DNA of 64,000 nucleotides from Eucalyptus grandis (Eukaryota; Streptophyta; Magnoliopsida; Myrtales; Myrtaceae), in the NCBI RefSeq assembly GCF_016545825.1, contig NC_052619.1, positions 8,199,501-8,263,500 of the forward strand, read 5' to 3'. The notes under the pieces were generated by a model that did no database searches, was not told the origin of the DNA, and saw only the letters and a program-made list of their open reading frames with translations. The position numbers and the translations under genes are program-made. Positions 56,586-64,000 of the stretch are shown in pieces; the first letter of the stretch is position 1, and every line of letters starts with the position of its first letter.

Positions 56586-59571
56586 ATGGCTCATAAGATC
56601 TCCTGCACTAAACTTCTTCCTCTCCTAGTCCTATCAGGACTTCTATTTCCTGGAACTGTAAAGTCTGCACTTTCCAGTGGGTTAATCGCTTCAGGTTGCT
56701 TCGAAAGTGAAAGAGAAGCACTCGCCAAGTTGAAAGGTGGCTTCACGGATCCTTCAGGCCGGCTTGCTTCATGGGTCGGGAAAGATTGCTGCCAATGGAG
56801 AGGAATTGTATGCAGCAACCTGACTGGGCGAGTCATTGAGATTAATCTCCACAACCCATATGTGGATGATAATCTAAGCGGCGATCTCAAGCCAGGACAA
56901 GCGCTGGGGGGTGAGATCAGTCCTTCTCTGCTTGATGTAAAAGAGTTGAAGTACTTGGATTTGAGCATGAACAATTTTGGAGGCACCAAACTCCCAGGTT
57001 TCATCGGTACCCTAAAGCAGCTGAGATACCTCAATCTGTCGGGTGCATCTTTTGGTGGAACAATCCCTCTGAGTCTCAAAAATCTTTCGAGACTGCAGCA
57101 TCTGGACCTCAGCAATTCTTTTGCCGAATCAAACCGAAATGATCTTCTCTGGCTTCCTGGCCTTTCTTCCCTTAGATATCTTAATCTTGGAGCCATTGAT
57201 CTCAGTAAATCCGCCGATCATTGGCTTCCAGCTATCAATTCGCTACCTTCTCTCACAGAGTTGCGCTTGCCCAACTGTTTCCTCTCAAAACTTCCTCTTT
57301 CTCTTCCATTCATCAACGTCACATCGCTTGAGGTCCTTGATCTCTCGAACAATGACTTCAACTGTACGTTGCCCCGGTGGCTGTTCAATCTCACTCGCCT
57401 TGTTCATCTTGATCTTAACTCAAATAGTCTCGGGGTGAGCTTCCAGATGAGTTTGCTAATTTAGCATCCCTCCAAGAACTCGACATGTCCCAGAATTCGT
57501 ACCTCAAAGGTCGGCTCCCGAAATCCTTGGGGAGCTTATGTGATTTGAGTGTCCTAAAGCTTTCTGTCAATAGAATCGCTGGTGATATAACTGATTTTAT
57601 CAATGGGTTTGCTCGATGCAACGATAGCCAGTTGGAGAATCTGGACTTGGGGAACAATCAGTTGTCTGGTAATCTGCCAGATTCTCTAGGAAACCTGAAG
57701 AAGTTAAGGTATCTCCAATTTTCGTTTAATTCATTTCAAGGTTCTATTCCACGGACGATTGGAAACTTGTCGTCTTTGAAAGAGTTTTATGTTGCCAACA
57801 ATGGGATGAGTGGGATTCCTGAAAGTTTTGGGCAACTGTCGGCGTTGGTCGCGGTGGATCTCTCTAAGAACTTGTGGGAAGGAGTCGTGACGGAGCGCCA
57901 CCTGGCAAATCTCTCGAGCCTTACGGATCTTGACTTGGATAAAGTGTATCTAAACATTTCCTTGGCATTTAACATAGCCCCCAGTTGGATTCCTCCCTTC
58001 AAGCTTGGGTACCTGAACATCAGGGCTTGCCAATTGGGTCCTGAGTTTCCTACTTGGCTCAGGAATCAAAACCACCTCAAGACCATTGTGTTGCGCAATG
58101 CTAAGATTTCAGGAACCATACCCGATTGGTTCTTCCAGTTGAATCTGCAATTAGATGAACTAGACGTCGCGTATAATCAACTCACTGGCAAGCCGCCCAC
58201 CTCTCTGACATTTGTAGACGATCTGTCCTTGTCGACTTGAGTGTGAACTCTTATGAAGGTCCTCTTCCTACGTGGTCTTCCAACGTGACAACACTGTATC
58301 TCAGAGATAATCGCTTCTCCGGTCCCATTCCTCCGAACATTGGCGAACTCATGCCTTACCTGACAGATTTAGACATATCTCAGAATGCCCTAAATGGTAC
58401 CATTCCCTCGTCCATTGGGAATATGGCCAATTTGACAACCTTGGTCATCTCCAACAACTACCTATCCGGAGAAATACCCCGGTTCTGGAGCAACTTGTCC
58501 TTGCTGTATATTCTTGACACATCGAGCAATGGCCTTTCAGGTCCAATACCAAGCGAGGTCGGCTTTCTTTCCTTTCTCAAGTTATTGATTCTCAGTAACA
58601 ACAATCTCTCTGGCAAACTTCCATCCTCCTTGCGAAACTGCAGCTCTTTGGACAGTCTCGACCTAGGTGAGAACAAGTTCTCGGAAAATATTCCCGCATG
58701 GATTGCAGAGAGCATTCCTTCGTTGCTGATTTTGCGTCTGCGGTCCAATTCATTTACCGGGAAAATTCCTCCTCAGATATGCCGTCTTTCGAATCTCCAC
58801 ATATTAGACCTCTCTCACAACAGCTTGTCAGGATCAATTCCGCTGTGCATTGGAAACTTAACAGGCTTGAAAGTGGAGCTCACGGATGCCGACACAGAGA
58901 GGTACGAGGGACGCTTGACCGTGGTGGCCAAAGGACGGTTTGTTGAATATGACGAAAAGATTCTTTACCTCGTCAACAGTTTGGATCTCTCGGACAACCG
59001 CTTGTCTGGGGAGATTCCTGAAGCGATAACGAACCTCGTGAGGTTGTGGACCTTGAATTTGTCCATGAACCATCTCACTGGAAGAATACCGATCGACATT
59101 GGGAAGTTGGAAGGGCTAGAAACTCTCGACTTATCGAGCAACAATATCTCGGGACCACTTCCTCCGAGCATCACCGCTTTAACAAAGCTGAATCACTTGA
59201 AACTGTCATACAACAACTTGTGGGGGAGAATCCCGACGGCCAACCAGTTCCAAACCCTCAACGACCCATCGATTTACGAGGGCAACGTCGGCCTCTGTGG
59301 GATTCCATTGCCAGAGTTATGCCCGGGAGACGAGAAACAGCCACAATCTCCTGACGATGGCATCGGAAACACCAAGAGCAAAGACGGAGGCGATGATCTC
59401 GAACGTTTGTGGCTCTTCCTGAGCACTGGGCTCGGTTTCTTTGTCGGGTTCTGGGGTGTCTGCGGCCCTTTGATGGTAAAGAAGTCCTGGAGAGAGGCTT
59501 ACTACGGTTACATCGACAGAATGAAGAACAAGCTAATTGTTGCTGCATTCATCGCACGTCGGACGGACTAG
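56586..59571 (+). pseudogene. RLP5: nearly full-length subtype A receptor with two single-base deletions
   Basis: It is collinear with RLP3 from the ATG at 56586 to the tail ending ARRTD at 59571, with the same signal peptide, LRRs, island, Cys cap, transmembrane helix and YGY tail. A missing G in a G run at about 57430 (CTCGGGGTG against CTCGGGGGTG in RLP3) shifts the frame, which closes at 57464. The coding phase resumes at 57485-58240 until a second one-base loss near 58219 (GATCTGTCCTTGTCG). From 58237 the third frame is open to the end. A truncated protein of about 292 residues, with signal peptide and part of the LRRs, could still be made. Everything else looks intact, so either the decay is recent or the first lesion is a homopolymer sequencing error. 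Confidence 0.9.
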
Positions 59572-59676
59572 TATGCAAGCATGTATTCAGGGATTTGACT
59601 CAGGGCTTCCTATCATTAGACCTTTTATGGATGTTGTAGCTAAGCATAGGGAACATACTCCACATGTTTCTGGCAT

Positions 59677-59682
59677 AATAAA
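59677..59682 (+). terminator. Poly(A) signal after RLP5
   Basis: AATAAA about 105 bp after the stop, equivalent to the signal of RLP3. Confidence 0.55.
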
Positions 59683-60218
59683 ACGAGCCCTGGGCAGTAA
59701 GAGAAGACTGAATTCTATGGAAATTAATCTATAAGCTCATCTTAAAACTCGGGTCTAAATCCTGCAAGATTTCGCGCAATTATGGCTCTATTTCCTTTTA
59801 CGAAAAATAAATTATTTGAAGAATATTTTTCTAAAAATAATTGTTTGTATTAATTAAAATAATTAATCAATAAAGAAATATTTTGAACGTTCATTCATTT
59901 TTTTTTTTAGCAATATAAGTGATTATTTGAAAATATATATTTTAAATTATTTATTTTTCACGAAATATATGGGATGCGGTCCGCAAAACAAATGTTTTAT
60001 TTACGTTCATGCTTCGGAATCGGATGGATCCGAAGAAGTCCGTTTGAACCGGATTCTATCCCAGACCCAGATCCGAATTGAATCGGGAGCACCCGAAAGG
60101 TCACCCGACCCGGTCGTTGGTCGAAGATACTCTTTGTTAACTCCATCGTCTCCATTTTATCCACTCCCGGCAAAAATCAAGTGCAGCGAAGCTCCGTCGT
60201 GCTCGCCCAGCTCCGGCG
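59683..60218 (+). promoter_or_regulatory. RLP5-methyltransferase spacer and 5' UTR
   Basis: About 0.5 kb, A+T-rich on the left and then the conserved CCCAGACCCAGATCCGAATTG block that also precedes both exon 1 relics. It should hold the methyltransferase promoter; no clear TATA box is seen. Confidence 0.5.
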
Positions 60219-63200
60219 ATGTCACTGTGCCTCCTCTCCGCCCGCTCCCTCTGCCCAACCGCCTCCTGCCGCCTCTCTCCCGCCGCCTCAGCTCCTCCCT
60301 CCCCGCCGCCGCCGCCGCCCGCTCCGGCGACCCTCCGTCTGAGCCCGGCCTCGACCTCGCCGGCCTGCGCGCTCCAGTGCTCTCACTTCCAATCGTACGC
60401 ACGCTCGCCGACTCTTTCCGTGTATTCTGCTGGATTGTCGAATTGATATTGCTCGGATTTTTACGAGTGCGAGTATGCGAACTCCGGCGCGTTCTTGTCA
60501 GTTGCGAGCGCGTTTCTCGTGTTACATTGTCGGTTCGCTTGAATGTGCAGGTGCTCGGGGTGTACTCACGAGCTGAACCTCCACCGTCCGAGCGTCGTCG
60601 ACGATGCCGCTGATTTCTTCAAGAGCTTAGGCGTCTCGGATTTCACTTTCGATAGTTGCAAGCTTGTAAGCTTTTGCCTTCTTTTTCTCTCTCGATTTGA
60701 GTTGAGGTGTCGGTGTGGTTTTCAGCTTGTGCAGCCTTAGTTTTGATTGATTACGTTCGCATGTGTGTGGTGCAGTGGGGGTGGAGATGCCGTGCAAAGT
60801 TGGCGGTTCGTGGCTCATCGGTGGATCCTCTCATTGGACTCTATCAGGAGGGCACGCATAGTGTGGTGGACATCCCTAATTGCAAAGGTACTCAGTTCAC
60901 CTGTTGGAGCGTGAAAAATGAAAATGTGAACTGGTTTGAGCAAAATTGGCCTCAAGGATGAAACTAGTGGCATCAGTGGTGTGGTTAATGCCTTATCTTG
61001 CTTGTTTCTTGCAGCTCATCATCCGAACATTAATGCTGCCATGGAACTGTTGAAGCAAGGTATATTTTGTGGATGACGTCTAAAAATTTGGTGTGCTTTC
61101 CGGAACATTAAGTACTTGCTTTTTTCCATGGGAGAAATTATTAACAGGAATCAAAGAGTTAGGTATAGAACCACACGATGAGGATCAAGGGACAGGTGAT
61201 CTGCGCTACGTGCAGGTAGTGTTTTGTTATTGGGGATATCTTGTTAAGTTTGTGGTTATGCTAGTAACAGTGACTTATGTGTTCTTGCACTTCTGCTAGA
61301 TGGCTGTGACGACATACAATACATCTATTCCCGCCTCAGAAAGATACCAACATGGTATGGATCTGAACTCACTTCTTGCATACTTGGTTTGAAGTTTCAG
61401 TTTTTTACTTTCTAGAAGTTTTTGGGTGTGCAAATTGCACTCACAATTCTGAACTGAACTTATTTATAGGTCAGGTTCAGGTTGCTCTAGTTTGGAATTC
61501 TCGAAATGAAAATTCACCCAATTCAGATAAGCTGAATGCCTTGGCTCATGTGAGGCTGCCAAATTCTCTTTCTTCATGTTGCTCATGCTGGACCATATCT
61601 TAATTTACCAGTAAAATGTGTTTCTTTACCCATCTGCAGTTTTTATGGCGAAATGGTGGGTCAAAATGCAAAGTACCATTCATACACTCTGTGTGGGCCA
61701 ATTTTCAGACGTCAACTAGCAACGTGAGTGGTAGCCTACTGCTTGAATTTTAATGTTTTCAAAATCACTGACAAGGAAAATAGTTAGGACATCATGCTAA
61801 CAATGTAAAATGCTAATTAATCCTGTGACTAAATGTACCTTTCAATTCAATCCTTCTAGGACAAGTGGGTCTTTTTATTATTTGTGGTGCATTTGATTAT
61901 ATAGGTAATCTTTGGGAATAGGTGGAGACATCTTCTGGGAGATAGGGACTTCTGGGAGCACCTTGGAGGCATTGATGTTTCGCTGGCTCCATCCAGTTTT
62001 GGCCAAGCGAATACGCGGGTTAGACATATCTCCCTCTCTGGAAAGCATTACGAACAGGAAAATGTTAATATGAACCTACTGTTAGTTTAACATAAAATTG
62101 CATTTACCATGCTGGCATCAAATTGATTGTTTTGCTGGATAGCATCAAATGTCATGTTAGTTTAGCATTGACTGCAGCATGTTCTTGAAATGGGCATTAT
62201 AATTGGAATGCAATGTTGGATTTCCATTGTATCTCGCACAACCATCTTCTTTGATAGCCAAGAAAACTTTTGAGTGGCATATGTTGATTTGCTGAGGTTT
62301 TTGGCTCCATGCTATAATTCAGGCAAACCCAGTTGCATATGAATGATAACAGATCATTCATTGACAACAGAGAGTCTATCCCCTTTTAATTGAAATTCAT
62401 GTAACTGATACTTTGTAATGATACTTTTTCTTTGGTAATCTTCAGGCTTTTAATTCTTTGCTCCGGAAGTTACAGAAGTATGTTCCTTATGGTGCATCAG
62501 TTACTGACTTATATGCAGGATCTGGCGTCATTGGCTTATCCTTGGCTGCTACAAGAAAATGCAGGCAAGAATCCAGAGTTCTCTTTCCTTTTGCTTGCCA
62601 GTCTCCTCTTTCCATTAAATGCTCCAGATTGTTTGTTCTCATTCAGGAAAGGCTTACAAATTTGTAATTCATCTCTTCCAGGTCTGTAAGATGTGTAGAA
62701 ATTAACAAAGAATCCAAGTTGTCTTTTGAAAAGACAGTTGAACGCCTGCCCAAATATGTGGATAGCAGCATCAGTTGGCATCAAGCTGACACTTCAGTTG
62801 TAAGTCCCAGAAAAGAATCTCATTGATGTTATTGTTAATCAATCTTGTCAACTTGATGACTTTTATATCCATTTTGCATGGAAAATTACTATTCACTGGG
62901 AGATATGTTTATGTAAATCTTCTTTAGACTTGAGATTGTAATAGAGTAGGGAGTTCTTACTATTTTGTTAAAATCAACCCAGGAGCCTACTTCTTGGCTT
63001 GTGGGATCAGATGTGATTGTTGTTGATCCTCCTAGAAAAGGACTTGAAGCATCTCTTGTGGGAGCACTGCAGACTCTTCCAGCATGGGAACTGAAAACTA
63101 GATCATCACCTGAAAGGTAGGGCCTTATCTTTAGCTTTTCTTTGCATCAAGGCATGACATTGTCAGTCTCTTAGATGATCATTTGATATCTTTGCGAAAA

Positions 63201-63593
63201 TAACGGTCATCAACCTTCCAGCATTAATTAATCCTCCTATGCTGTCTTTGGTATTAGTTTTAAGACAAAAGAAGAGAAGAGACCATGGGTACTTCGTGCT
63301 AGGGAAGCTTCTGTTCAAGTTGGAAATGATTTAAGTCAAGAGAACCGTCACTCAGTGCCTCAAACTCTTATCTACATAAGCTGTGGCTGGGAAAGCTTTA
63401 AGGAGGTAAATTGCAGTTAAGAGACTGAAGTGCAGCTTCGGTGCTTAGTTTGCTTTCTTATAAGCTGAATACTAGATATCTTGAGGAGCTAATGTCGAGC
63501 AAATAATTTACAGGACTGTAAGTCATTGCTGTCTAGCAAGGCCTGGCATTTGGAGAAAGCCCATGGATTTAACTTTTTTCCTGGCACACAAAG
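60219..63593 (+). CDS. TrmA/RlmD-like m5U RNA methyltransferase, 14 exons, 3' end beyond the readable exons
   Basis: Exons: 60219-60394, 60551-60665, 60776-60887, 61015-61059, 61148-61215, 61300-61354, 61470-61549, 61640-61723, 61905-62018, 62446-62564, 62682-62799, 62983-63116, 63258-63405, 63514-63593. All phases agree, giving 482 codons so far. The Ser/Pro/Ala-rich start resembles a plastid transit peptide. Across the first junction the protein reads CSHFQSCSGC, close to the CX5CGXC iron-sulfur motif of bacterial RlmD. Later come WGWRCRAKLAVRG, the FIHSVWANFQTS segment, the SAM-binding loop DLYAGSGVIGLSLA, CVEINKES, VVDPPRKGLE and the catalytic-Cys region YISCGWESFKEDCKSL. The family makes 5-methyluridine in tRNA or rRNA; plastid location and rRNA as target are inferences. 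One intron has a GC donor. The last exon is not identified. Confidence 0.9.
62565..62681 (+). other. GC-AG intron of the methyltransferase
   Basis: The exon ends AAATGCAG and the intron begins GCAAGA, matching the AG|GCAAG consensus of the rare GC-AG class. It ends CTTCCAG before GTCTGTAAG. The join gives KCRSVRCVEI in frame; no nearby GT donor does. Confidence 0.75.
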
Positions 63594-64000
63594 GTATTAG
63601 TCCCCTCATATTGCAATCCTGTAGCTTTGCATGATTCGGAAGCTAATGTTTAATTAATGTCTGTCTACTTAAATCAGATGAAAGTTGCTGAGATATTGAA
63701 ATGTGATCTTATCTTTAGCAAGTAGTCAGGAATTGCTCAGATTTGAAACTGAAACTTCTGTGCAACAGTCTCAATGATCTTAAAATTTAGATTGAGATAC
63801 CAATTATGATGTCTTGTTTCTCAAAGATCTGGAAAAACATTTTTTCTTAGTTGGTTTTGGATTGATGCTTCTCTGAAAATTATGCAAGTTTCTTGTTAAA
63901 AGGGTGAAATGTTAGCATTGAATGGAAAGTGTACGTGATAATATTCTGAGCTGGTTTAAACTACAACGTACACCAAATGTTCCGCCTTAGTCAAATAGTC
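63594..64000 (+). other. Last readable intron of the methyltransferase
   Basis: GTATTAG follows exon 14 (ending FFPGTQR). The rest of the window looks like intron. One candidate acceptor near 63766 (TGCAACAG) would give SLNDLKI and a stop at about 63789, but this tail is not like the family's usual end, so the true last exon more likely lies past the window. Confidence 0.4.

Noticed and set aside
63766..63789. Short last exon of the methyltransferase ending SLNDLKI
   Set aside because: The acceptor is plausible but the resulting C terminus does not resemble the family, so it was not added to the gene model.
1..64000. tRNA, rRNA or microRNA genes
   Set aside because: The recurring GCTCTGATACCA strings are retrotransposon primer-binding sites, not tRNA genes; no cloverleaf or rRNA stretch was recognised by eye.
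1..64000. A previously undescribed biological system
   Set aside because: All coding content belongs to known families (LRR receptors, retrotransposon proteins, an RNA methyltransferase); the novelty is in rearrangement structure only.

Overview
This is plant nuclear DNA, almost certainly from a woody dicot. It holds intronless LRR receptor-like protein (RLP) genes of the EIX/HcrVf type, a many-exon nuclear gene with GT-AG introns, and nested Ty3/gypsy, Ty1/copia, TRIM, Mutator-like and hAT-like insertions whose primer-binding sites match plant initiator tRNA-Met. My guess of Myrtaceae rests only on the feel of the RLP proteins and is weak.

Layout. (1) 1-16249 is a retrotransposon complex: four copies (D, A, B, C) of one very long LTR (3.6-3.8 kb) around a decayed chromovirus gag-pol (5121-9945, minus strand). 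D and A face each other as an inverted repeat; B and C lie in tandem with 15 bp between them. (2) 16250-16349 is a 100-N assembly gap. (3) 16350-59571 is a tandem array of five RLP copies of two alternating subtypes, A-B-A-B-A. RLP1 (A) has lost its start in the gap. RLP2 (B) has lost its 5' half. RLP3 (A, 31426-34413) is the only intact gene. RLP4 (B) is split by two LTR insertions, one with a further insertion inside it. RLP5 (A) is full length except for two single-base deletions. (4) 60219 to past the right edge is a 14+ exon gene for a TrmA/RlmD-like m5U RNA methyltransferase, probably plastid-targeted.

How it fits together. Both A-to-B spacers carry a decayed copy of exon 1 of the methyltransferase, while the real gene lies next to the last A copy. 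The simplest reading is that an RLP plus the 5' end of its neighbour was duplicated, and the resulting A-B unit was duplicated again. Because the spacers are paralogous, each transposon insertion can be checked against an empty site elsewhere in the window. That gave target-site duplications for a TRIM, four solo LTRs outside the copia element, the copia element itself, the solo LTR nested in it, a Mutator-like element and an hAT-like element. RLP3 is expected to be a cell-surface immune receptor; the methyltransferase is a housekeeping neighbour with no visible functional link.

I see no new kind of biological system. The most interesting signals are structural: an LTR palindrome joined at the primer-binding site, an LTR-LTR junction keeping only the outermost internal bases, a three-level nest of insertions inside an RLP, and the A-B array with methyltransferase relics.
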